From Proales similis (lineage: Eukaryota; Rotifera; Eurotatoria; Ploima; Proalidae), in the NCBI GenBank assembly GCA_019059635.1, contig JAGVRJ010000012.1, positions 1,054,001 through 1,118,000 of the forward strand: a stretch of DNA of 64,000 nucleotides, in the 5' to 3' direction. Below are positions 34,547-44,200 of this stretch, piece by piece (positions within the stretch are counted from its first letter, which is position 1; each line of letters opens with the position of its first letter). The translations under genes were made by a program, and so were the position numbers. The notes below the pieces were generated by a model. It was not told the origin of the DNA. It did no database searches and saw only the letters and a program-made list of their open reading frames with translations.

Positions 34547-34857
34547 AGCGGGCTAGTTAAGCGCTAATCGGATTCGTATTCTGTCGATCTCGATCTTGAC
34601 TATTGGTTAACGTTAAGCCAGTCGAAGGACATGGACTGGCTGGTGGCTTGTTTGCTTCAAATTGCTAAACAGAAGCTGCTGCTGCTGCTGGTGATGCAGC
34701 AGAAGCTAGCTAACTCGAATAGCAACGACAACAGCAGCATGGCATAAACAGCGGCCAGAGTAAAAAGAGCAACAAAAAGAAAAAGACCATGGCAGAGAAA
34801 AGTGAGGCCATGGCAAAGGAGCAAGATGATCTAGATGATCGCACGAACGATTGTGGC

Positions 34858-36501
34858 TCAGTAGACAAACTTCTTTGATATCTCGTTGAATGTGTTCTCA
34901 AACAACTCTCTGTACTTCCTCTTGGCTTGCTTGTAGGCGTTCGTTTTCACTATGGTCTCGTAGTTCTCGCGTATGAATATTTGAATTTTGCTGTTGAGCT
35001 CGTAGTCGTTGTTCACCACGCAGAATATGAGGTAGTCGCAGCAGTTCTGAATGTTCAACTCTTTAATTATGTGCTCGCGCGCCAAGTTGGTCAGACCGTG
35101 CACTTTGTACTCTTTGGATATTTCGTAAATGTCCTTGGCGAACGAGTCGAGCGAGTCTAGATAACCGGCGTACATGTATCGGATAAGGTATTCGATCACT
35201 TTGGGCGAGCGGTCGGTCTCGATCACGAGCAGATCGTCGATTTCGTCCTCCTCCTCGTTGTTGAGCAAGGCCAGACGTTTGCTGGCGCATGAGCACGAAC
35301 TCGGCCCCGTCGCCACTGCTGAATGAGCAGAGTGAGCCAGGTGAGAAGTGGGAGCATGATTGACACCGGTTGCAGTTGGCGAGGCAAATCTTTGTAAACA
35401 TGAGTATGCGGCCGCCTGCTGCGAGGACGAGTTCAAACCGGACGTGGACGCCGAGGCGGCTGAAGAAGACGAGTCGAACGAAACTGTGGGAAAGTCGTGC
35501 GCGTCACTTGAGCAAGAGCAGTCGTTCTCAAAGTAGTTCGATGAAGACGAGGGCGACGAAGACGTGTCGGCCAGGCCAGCTCCGATTGGGTCGAAAAGCT
35601 CAAGCCGCTTGTCAGAGTCCGGAATGCACTCTTGTGAGCAGTAATCACAAAGTTGACCTGACCGGCTCAGTTTCATCAGGTTTGTGCTGAGCAGCTCGCG
35701 GAACTTGCCCGACCGAGACGCCAGAATGAACTTGTGCGATCTGATCTCCATCACTTCGGGCTCGTGGCTCATTGTGTCTTCGTCGTTGGACGAGAATGTT
35801 GTTGGCTCGTGCGATATTTTGAGCTTTTTACTCGAATTCACTCCTCTACTGGACCACGAGCGACGCTGGCCGACTTCGCCGCCCGGAGAGTACTGATGGG
35901 ACACGAGCATCGCATGCAGTTGCTGTTGTGGCTGCGGCACGCCGCTCGATTCACTGTAAGGCTTGCGTATCACTTTTACAATTATGTCGCACAAATGCTT
36001 ATTCTCGTACAGATCCTTGAGGTTCTCTTTGAACAAGAGCAGATCGTAGTTGGACCATGAAATGCTCGACGGCATGGTCGAGTGTTCAAACTCGACCCTG
36101 GCGAATATCTTGAGAGTGCCGCTGCTCGACAAGAGCTCGCTCATTTGCTCTTTGATGTCTTGGACTTTGAGAAACTGTTTGTAGCCAAAGTCAATGAAAG
36201 TTTGATACTGGTGGTCGCCAGTGTCACGGCAGTAGACTCGCTCGTTGTTGTTGTTGAGCAGCGAGAGTTCTACTTTAGCGTTTATGCTCTCTGGATCCTC
36301 GGACACGTACTTTATGAACAGCGATATGTAGCCTTGGCTGGCCGAGTCGCCCAGGCCCTCCGGGTACAAGTTGAGCACCCATCTTGTGTTCTTGTAGGAG
36401 AATATCGGACTGGTGAGCAGTGGATACACGGCCTGCTCGTGAGGTCCCAGGTACTGGGTGAACTTCTCTACGCACCAAACATAATCGATCAAATGATACA
36501 T
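34858..36501 (-). CDS. MATH-BTB protein with a large insert in the BTB domain
   Basis: Intronless gene for 547 residues. Residues 1-145 form a MATH/TRAF-like domain (YPLLTSPIFSYKNTRWVLNLYPEG, GYISLFIKYVSED). BTB starts near 160 (ENLKDLYENKHLCDIIVKVIRK), continues after a first insert at EIRSHKFILASRSGKFRELLSTNL, is again interrupted by about 140 residues of Ser/Ala/Asp-rich sequence, and ends with LLVIETDRSPKVIEYLIRYMYAGYLD. A BACK-like helical end follows (YKVHGLTNLAREHIIKELNIQN). The order resembles SPOP-type cullin-3 adaptors, which bind substrate by MATH and CUL3 by BTB. The inserts are open reading frame with normal codon use and no clear splice pairs, so they are probably real. Cullin-adaptor function is inferred only from domain order. 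Confidence 0.8.
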   Translation of the reverse strand: MYHLIDYVWCVEKFTQYLGPHEQAVYPLLTSPIFSYKNTRWVLNLYPEGLGDSASQGYISLFIKYVSEDPESINAKVELSLLNNNNERVYCRDTGDHQYQTFIDFGYKQFLKVQDIKEQMSELLSSSGTLKIFARVEFEHSTMPSSISWSNYDLLLFKENLKDLYENKHLCDIIVKVIRKPYSESSGVPQPQQQLHAMLVSHQYSPGGEVGQRRSWSSRGVNSSKKLKISHEPTTFSSNDEDTMSHEPEVMEIRSHKFILASRSGKFRELLSTNLMKLSRSGQLCDYCSQECIPDSDKRLELFDPIGAGLADTSSSPSSSSNYFENDCSCSSDAHDFPTVSFDSSSSAASASTSGLNSSSQQAAAYSCLQRFASPTATGVNHAPTSHLAHSAHSAVATGPSSCSCASKRLALLNNEEEDEIDDLLVIETDRSPKVIEYLIRYMYAGYLDSLDSFAKDIYEISKEYKVHGLTNLAREHIIKELNIQNCCDYLIFCVVNNDYELNSKIQIFIRENYETIVKTNAYKQAKRKYRELFENTFNEISKKFVY

Positions 36502-39500
36502 TATATTTGATGTCCGATATCAACCGAGTCTAAAGCAACGAGTGAAATGAGATTAGTTAAAGAGCGACCGAGCTTGGCCTCTAATAAGCTTTATCATCGT
36601 CGCCATCCTCATAGTCCTCAGCATCGTCATGCTGCTCGCTGAGTCGCCGCACTCTTCTATTCGCTTTTTTTTCTCGCTTCTTTCTTTTTGAACGAAACTA
36701 AAAACTGCTGCTCTATTATTATAATAATAAATGAATATATGAGCTGATGAGTGATAAATGGCGAATGGAAAAGTGCGTACAAACTGAACTGAATAGAAAA
36801 AGAAGAAAAAAAAAGGTTGCCCATGCACACGGTCTCTCTCGCACACACACACGCCCGCAAACGCAGAGACTCTCTCTCTCTCTCTCTCTGTCTCTGTTGG
36901 GCGATCACATTGAGGTTCGTCAGACGCACTAGATTCGTCAGATGACCTGGCTGAAACGCGCTAAGAACTTATGCGGTCATGGGCCGAATGCCGCTCGAAT
37001 TAGGCGTCAACACCGTCACGACATTTTTCCCTCTTTACTCGAATTCATTTGTTTCGCCTTCATTTTGGTACTAATTTTTCAATTAAACCGGCAATCGACC
37101 ATTATAATAAAATATGATCTGGATAATAGAAGTTGAATCTTGGAAATTAGAAACACGCAGACGAGAAAGAGCGACGAGAAGCTCACACAGAGACAAGAGA
37201 GAAAAGTGCGATTAATAATAATTTGATGTTTATTAAGCGAATTGGCTTCGACTTGGTTGCGAATTATTCGGTGCGCATTTCCACACGCGCCGCATGCTGC
37301 CGCTTCTTGATCGGCTCACGCTCAGAGTTGGCTCGCTTAAGCTTGCCTCTCCTTTTCTCTTTCCCTCTCTCTCTCTCTGACTCTCTCTCTCTCTCTCTCA
37401 AATTCGTGTTGGTTTGCTCTCCCTTTCAGGCGTTTACTTTTTCTCTTTTTCATTCCTCTTTTTGTGCACAGCAAAGCTGAGCGCGATAATCGTGCGCAAA
37501 AGCTGATTGTGTGAAAATCAATCAAGAAATAGAATCGGCAATTTGAGAACGTGATTGAAGAGAGCGGCATCGTGAAAATAGAACGATGGCCAGCTAGAAA
37601 TGTTTGCCGCTTTAATTGCGGCCAGAAAGAGTGATGGCCATGTTCATTCGTGTTCGGCTGTTGATAATGATGAGCCGAATGGAGGAGTTTAAATATTCAA
37701 GAATTAATTTTCAAACAAATTTAGACGGCCGGGTCGAAAACTTATAAATTATGCTAATCGAAGCCCAGTGAATTGTTGCCGCCAAATCTGCATCCAGGCA
37801 AGCGCGTTTGATAAATATGCGAGGTAAAGAAGAAAGAAACAGAGAAAGAGCAACAGGGAGAAAGAGCGTGTGAGAGAGAGAGAGTGAGTTGGTGGGTGAA
37901 AGAACGAGTGTTTAAAAGCCAGTGTGTGGGTGCCGTGTTTTTAACTAGAAACAAAGCTAAACACGAATTAGGGCAGGCATGAGCGAGGCCGGCTGAGCGA
38001 CGCGACTGAATAAGCTGCGAGGCCAAACAGCTGATCGCAATATTGAGCACTCATAATAATATCAAAATATCGGTTGCGCGCCGCCAGTCGAATGGCCGAA
38101 TAAAGGTCAGAAGAATGCGCACTCTCTCTCTCTCTGCCCCGTTTGCGTTCGATGTGTGGCCCGAAAAAAACATTTCATTTAATATTGATTCATAATAATC
38201 CAGTCATAAAATAGTATTAACCAAGTGTTCTAAATGACCAGCTTGACTGAGCAAACTATTGATTTTCGTGGCACTCAAGAAAGCTTTGATGTGCCTGATC
38301 ATGCGGGCGCTCGCATTTTCCCTACATGATTAATTCAAATAGTTTTTCAGCGGCGGCGAGAAACGGCCGATTCGTTTGTCGATGGCTCACAAAAGATAAT
38401 GTTGAAAAATAAAAAGCTGACAATGCAAATGGATTGAACGAGAAGATGATGATAATCGGCAACTGCCACCAAAAAGAAGAAGAAGACGACAGCGATAACG
38501 ACAACATTGACAAAGATGATGATGATGAGGAGTAGGACGCTTATTTATGACTGCAGTCAGTTTTGCGAGTCTCCATCATGAATTCATCATGTTCTAGATC
38601 AGTCGGCTCGATTTATGATCATAATCAATTTGATTAGTTTTATACGAATCGATTGTTCGTTAGCAAGCCTCTGATGGGCCTAAGATAGTGCTCGAGCTCG
38701 AAAATGGATATGAGCGATGGCGAAGGGCAAAGCGAGTAAGAAATAATGGCGAATTATTTAGGCCTGCAACCTGATTTAAGACTCGAAAATTAAATTATAT
38801 GTGCCGAATTTAGTGAGCTGGGCCGATAATTATGTGCCCTATCGTGGTCGGAATTCAGCCGCTTTGGCTGGCAGTTGGCGAAAATAAAGAATACGAAAAA
38901 TAAAATGTTTAATCATGCAGACAAACAGGCAGGCAGGCGGCAACAGGCTCTAATCAAACAGTCAGGCGAGCAGGTACGCAGATAGAAGCGAGTTGATGAG
39001 CGAAACGCATTGTGAACCAGCAAGGCGGGCCAGCTCTCTTGCCCAATAGACTGGCCAACTAATTTTCTCCTTTCTAATACAATACCGGGTCAACTTGCAC
39101 CGACGACACATAATGGCGCTTAAACGAAGCTCTTGTTCGACCGACTAGTTTGCAATCAAACGCGACTATCCTCATCCTTCGCTTTTTTAAGACGCTTGCC
39201 CATTCACTTCTCAATCCCTCGCTCGCTCTCACTCTCTGTTTGCGTCTCTTGAGGCCTCCGAACTCGACGATTATCATCTTTTGAGCTTCAATAATTAGAC
39301 ACTGTCTCGCTCTCTCCTTCGCGTTGGAGCAAACAAACTAAAACAAGTCTATCTGTGTTGATGATGAAATCTTCCACGCACTCGCTGGCCCGTAATCGAG
39401 AACGACGCTGCGCTGAACGATCCGTTTCGGTAGTTTGAACGGATCTCTGACATTTACCTTTCTCTCTCTGTCTCTCTCTCTCTGTGTCTCTCTGATTGGC

Positions 39501-39698
39501 CTCGATTTTCTAATCCGAAATGTGCACTCGACGTGAAGAAGCGAACTGAAGATGCTGCGGAACTGGCTGTCGCTTACACCATTTCGACATATTTTTCTCT
39601 TCATTTTTATTCATCGTAATAAAACGAAAACTGCAACGGTGGAGATTGATGCTTCCTTTTTTAAGGACCGGATTCGATTATGCAGGTCCCTGTTTCAC
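36502..39698. other. 3.2-kb non-coding interval
   Basis: No supported gene. It contains CA/TC microsatellites at about 36843-36892, CT runs at 37366-37400, a GA-rich block near 37848-37885, ATG/GAT triplets near 38515-38531 and AT-rich segments. It probably includes the MATH-BTB promoter at the left. TTTATT at 39606-39611 could be the MVD poly(A) signal at the right. Confidence 0.5.
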
Positions 39699-41021
39699 TC
39701 AGAGCTTTTGGATGTGAATCGACGGCTCAGCGCCGACTTTGGAGTGAATGAGGTATTTGATGAAAGGTTCACTCGTGACTACGCTCGCAGGCTCTTCATA
39801 ATTTGCGGAGCTCGAATCAAACAACAAGGCGCCCTCCGCCGCGCTTATTTGATCCTTAGTACCGGCGCTGTTGCTCACAGGGCCACAATTGCCACTTGCA
39901 CATGTGCCGCCAATAAAGCTCTCTTTATTGCCATTAACCAACTTTTCGTTTAAAAAACTCTCTCGCGAATGGTAGTGCGGGAAAAATACGTTTCGAATGG
40001 CATCGAGAACTGGCTCCATATACTCGTCGAGCACAAACAAAAACGCATTCGAACCGGCATCGAAGCTATATGCCAGCTTGTAGTGGAGATGGTCGGTCGT
40101 CTGGCTCGTAGCAGTGCTTTGATTGAATTGGTTCACAAAGTTTATTATCGCCTTTGAGTGCTCGTTCAAGTAGAAGAGGGGCGGAAATGTGTCCAGGCAA
40201 CAGGCGTGCAGAGAATTGCTCTCTTTCATGGTCAATTGAGCGAATCGATCAAAATCCTTTCGGGCGACAATCTCTCTCATCTGCGGCAGGCGTTCGCTCT
40301 CGACCAGCTTGACTCGGTGTTGAAGCAGCTCGCTCGTTTGAACCGACAGTCGCATTCCGTCCGTGCTCGACACGTCTTTTCGCTTGTCCTCTATGACGAG
40401 GATGAGCACGTTCATCTGCGGCCAATGCTCTGAGCCGAATAGAGGCCGAGCGATTGAGTCCTGCGAGTGCTCGGCCGCAGTCCACTCGACGAAACCGCCA
40501 AAGCAGCTGCGGCAGGCCGAGCCGGAGCCCAGACGCGCAAGCTCACTTGTGTCGCCTCGATAGCCGAATGCGTTTGACAAGGCCAAAGCCAAGGCGGCGA
40601 ATCCGCTGGCCGACGAGGCCATGCCACTTGCGGTCGGAAAGCTGTTGGTCGAGACGATCTCCAGACTGTAACTGGACGCGTTCTGGAGCTCGCAATCGGA
40701 GTAGACCTTGCTCAGCATTCGCTTCAATCGTTTTCGATTGATCAGGTCGCCTGGTTGCGACTTGTCTTCTGCCGGCTTAAACACCTGCTCTGATTTATTG
40801 AGTCTTAGACGAATGAAAGGCTCGACTGCTGGCGCCTTTATCAGAGTCAAACTGGTTCGCGACGAAAGAACTGACGTGTCGAGTGTAATTGATATGGACC
40901 CGTTCAGCGGAATTATTTGCTGCTCGTCTCGTTTGCCCCAATATTTCACGAGCGCAATGTTGGGCGCACATTCCACATTGACAATCAAACATCTCTCGCC
41001 CGGGCCATCAATCTCGCTCAT
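39699..41021 (-). CDS. MVD: Diphosphomevalonate decarboxylase
   Basis: GHMP-kinase-fold enzyme that turns mevalonate diphosphate into isopentenyl diphosphate with ATP, the last step of the mevalonate pathway. It is intronless, with 440 residues (about 400 in relatives). Signatures are CAPNIALVKYWGKRDEQQIIPLNGSIS at the start, NSFPTASGMASSASGFAAL (phosphate loop), RLGSGSACRSCFGGFVEW and SFDAGSNAFLFVLDE. The extra length lies near the C-terminus, where a Ser/Gly/Asn-rich segment (residues about 355-415) interrupts the last family block FIKYLIHSKVG. The gene is divergent from the selectin-like gene, with 241 bp between start codons. Confidence 0.95.
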   Translation of the reverse strand: MSEIDGPGERCLIVNVECAPNIALVKYWGKRDEQQIIPLNGSISITLDTSVLSSRTSLTLIKAPAVEPFIRLRLNKSEQVFKPAEDKSQPGDLINRKRLKRMLSKVYSDCELQNASSYSLEIVSTNSFPTASGMASSASGFAALALALSNAFGYRGDTSELARLGSGSACRSCFGGFVEWTAAEHSQDSIARPLFGSEHWPQMNVLILVIEDKRKDVSSTDGMRLSVQTSELLQHRVKLVESERLPQMREIVARKDFDRFAQLTMKESNSLHACCLDTFPPLFYLNEHSKAIINFVNQFNQSTATSQTTDHLHYKLAYSFDAGSNAFLFVLDEYMEPVLDAIRNVFFPHYHSRESFLNEKLVNGNKESFIGGTCASGNCGPVSNSAGTKDQISAAEGALLFDSSSANYEEPASVVTSEPFIKYLIHSKVGAEPSIHIQKL

Positions 41022-41262
41022 GCTGGTCCACTCCGCGCTGCTTGCTCAAAATTTCTCTCTGCCTTGAATGCGTGTGCTCATCTAATTTTAATAAAAATCC
41101 GCACACCGTCGTCGATTGTGTTCTCATTTTTAGTCTTTGGCAAAATCTATTTCTCTCCGGAGACTTTTCTCAGCCTTGATTGCGCTCCTCTTGTTGCCGA
41201 CCGGCTTTACCAGAATAAAAACCGACAAGTTTGCTTTCCTCAGTTTTGTTTTCAATCAAACT
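41022..41262. promoter_or_regulatory. Shared divergent promoter of MVD and the selectin-like gene
   Basis: Only 241 bp separate the two start codons, so both promoters and 5' leaders must lie here. No TATA box is evident on either strand. Confidence 0.55.
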
Positions 41263-44200
41263 ATGTCTCTCTCACGTTTGCTTACCCAAACAAAGTTGAG
41301 TATTGTGTGCACTCTGTGTCTCTGGAGTTTGACAAGCGGCGCCGCATTTCCAGGTAAATGACAACTCGACCCGATTCATGTCCTTGCTCGAGCGGTTTCA
41401 AAAGGCAATAAATGTCGAGCGCCCTTCTGTCGCAACGAAGGCAGTTGTTTGCTCAATCCGAGCACCAAAGTTGGCTTCGATTGTGTCTGCCAGGACGGTT
41501 TCTTTGGCGAGCTCTGCGAACGAAGCTACTTGAGATGTGCCAAGACAGCAAGTAGCCTCTCTCTGGCCTTTCGAAAGTTTTACATACTCTGACCTTGAGC
41601 AATGCACCAACGCAACAGGCGAGTGCACAAGTGACTCGAAATTTAGCCGAGCCACTGTGTTCCAAGACGTTTGCTTCAAATACTCGGCAAATGCGGCCGA
41701 CTTTAACCAGTTTGTCGATCAGTGCTTGTCCGAGGGCATGTTGCCCGCAATGCTCAAGAACGACGAGACGATCCGCACCGTGTCCTCCGCATTTCAAGGG
41801 CAAATTCATTTCTTTCTCTTGCTATTCAACTCCTAAAAGTCACCTTTCTTGATACTGTTCAGGCTCAAGTCGGCCTACGTTGGCTTCGAGTCGACCAACT
41901 TTCGTATTAAATGGTACGACTCATCGTCGGTTAGAGTGCAGCCCATCTACTCGATCAAGACCTACTGCGGTAACCTAGAGCCGGCCAACTCAAAGCTGTT
42001 CTTCAGCACCTGTGACATTCAGCAGCCGTTTATTTGTCAGAGAAGTAATTTCATTCAATCGCTTCTTGCTTTTTCACACGAATGCAAGCCTTAAAAGACC
42101 TGAACTGTGCTCTGCTGGAGGGACCAGGCTCGCCCTGTGAACCGAACCCATGTCAAAACGGAGGAGTCTGCCAACACCTCAGCTCAAGCTCATTCAAGTG
42201 CGTGTGTCAAGGTTCATTCGGAGGCAAAACGTGCGGCTATGAGCTCATCAGATGTGAGTGTGCCGCTTTCAGTCGATAAATTGCCTTCTGCTCGTTTGAC
42301 GTCGGGTCAAGATCCGGACGTGTGTCGACTGCCGGGCTATTTGATGTTCGAAAAGAGCTGCTATCGAATGTACGAAATGAACTCGCAAGACTTAGACTGG
42401 TCCGAAATGAACTGTCTGGCCGAGAAGAGCACAATGATCTACGAGCTTGACAAGAGCTCAGTGCCCGAAATCCTCTACCTGTCCGGTTTGATTGAGCATC
42501 TCAACGACCAAGAGTTCTCCTGCATTGTGACAGGCATCAAGCGCTCGTCGCCCGGCGTCGACGAGCTCATTTCTCATTTGGTGAAAAGCGGCAAAATAGT
42601 CTATCACAGTTCGGCAGGCAAGCCCGATGACACGCTTTTCATCTGCGTCTCCGGCCTGGCCAAGTCGCTGCTCGCAATCCTTCAGTTTCGCAACTTTTAC
42701 GACAACCGTCCCAATCGGCTGTTTTACGCGTGCAAAGAGCGAATATTCGATGGTCAGACATTTGAGTTGCATTTAGCAATGCCTCTGTGAACCGATTTGA
42801 TTTTCAGAGAAAGAAGAAGAGCTAGAGAAGCCAGTTTCATGCTCTCAGCCTCCAATCGGCCGCAACACTCTGGTCACTTTGGACCCAGCCAAAAACGAGG
42901 CTGTCTACACCTGCTATCCGGGCATGGTCTCACTCAAAGGAACAAGAGTGGTGCGCAAGTGCCAAGCCAACGGAGTTTGGACCGGCTCCGAAGTGATCTG
43001 TGATTGTAAATATTTCTAAACACACACAGCCTTGATCGGTTGCCTAAGGTTCACTAAACAAGATCCCAAGTGTGAAAGTGTTGAATTGCAAATCGCCAAC
43101 GCTCTGTCGATCAAGCAAACCGATCGATTCGTGTTTTACGATTGCGAAGAGTTCTTCCAAAACTCGCTCGGAGTTAAGCCTGGCCTGGCTCAGTGCACTC
43201 TGGACTCATCCAACAGCCCCAAGTGGAACTCAAGCTCTCAGTGCGAGCTCGGTAGCGCATTCTTCTCGACAGATCACATGATTGAGTGTTCATGTTCTTG
43301 TACGTAGTCAACCAGTGTCCACACACGATCGACATTGTGAACGGCGTGCGGATCAAGACAAAAGCGTCCGAAGATAGTTTCAGTTACGTTTGCGAAACAA
43401 GTTGCGTTAGAGCTCAAGTCGGCAATTAAAAAGTCGATAAAATGCAAATTTCTGTCTTTTTTAGACTCAAATGAACAGCGGACATTCGATTGCGCAGAAA
43501 TAGTGAGCCAGCTGCCGATGTGTGAGAAAAGCGGATGTGGACCGCCGCCTGAAATTCACGGGGCCCGCGTTCATCTAAATGGCACCGGACTGGGAGAGGA
43601 GGCGCTCTACTCGTGCATCAGCGGCTTCAATCCGACTTCGGTTCGCAGTCGAGTTGTTTGCCTAAAAAACGCCTCCTGGTCGTGGACTGATTTCAAGTGT
43701 CAAAGTTAGAACTCTGCTCGCACTGGCTCAATCTGAATGGACTTTTTTTCAATCTTTTTTAGAACAAGAGTGCAAACGGTCGTTGGAGTTGGCGAATGCC
43801 GAGATAGTCTACAGCGGCCTGTCAGATCAAGACCTTGCGTGGCCAATTTGCTCGGTTGGCTTTAGGCTCAGTCCGGATGACAGCTACTTCCGCTGCAACT
43901 ACACCAATTGGACGCCAGTGAATGCGGCCAAGCCAGAGTGTCTAAGTAAATACCAAGTCTGGATTGTCCGGGTGTTTGCGTTTAAATCTCCGCTTGCAAA
44001 AGGGCGAAGTTGTCAAGCTCCGTCCAGCCTCGACGACGGCCTCTTCATGCGTTCGAACAATTCGGCTTATCTGGTCGGCACCGCGCTCACCTTCTTCTGC
44101 TCGGACAAAATGCAACTTATCGGTCATTCGACCTTGATTTGTCTGCCCAACGCACATTGGTCGCATCAGTTTCCCCGCTGTGCAAGTAAAAAGCTCTTTT

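Larger units (their letters stand above)
34067..34857. other. Convergent 3' UTRs of cry-DASH and the MATH-BTB gene
   Basis: No gene. It contains AATAAA at 34101-34106 (plus), TTTATT at 34214-34219 (minus-strand AATAAA), GCT repeats at about 34118-34136 and 34676-34692, and a G12 run at 34535-34546. Confidence 0.5.

Noticed and set aside
43006-43029. An apparent 24-nt intron in the selectin-like gene
   Set aside because: A downstream acceptor at 43061-43062 gives a 57-nt intron of normal size in the same phase and places the next CCP Cys at the usual distance; the shorter version adds unexplained residues.
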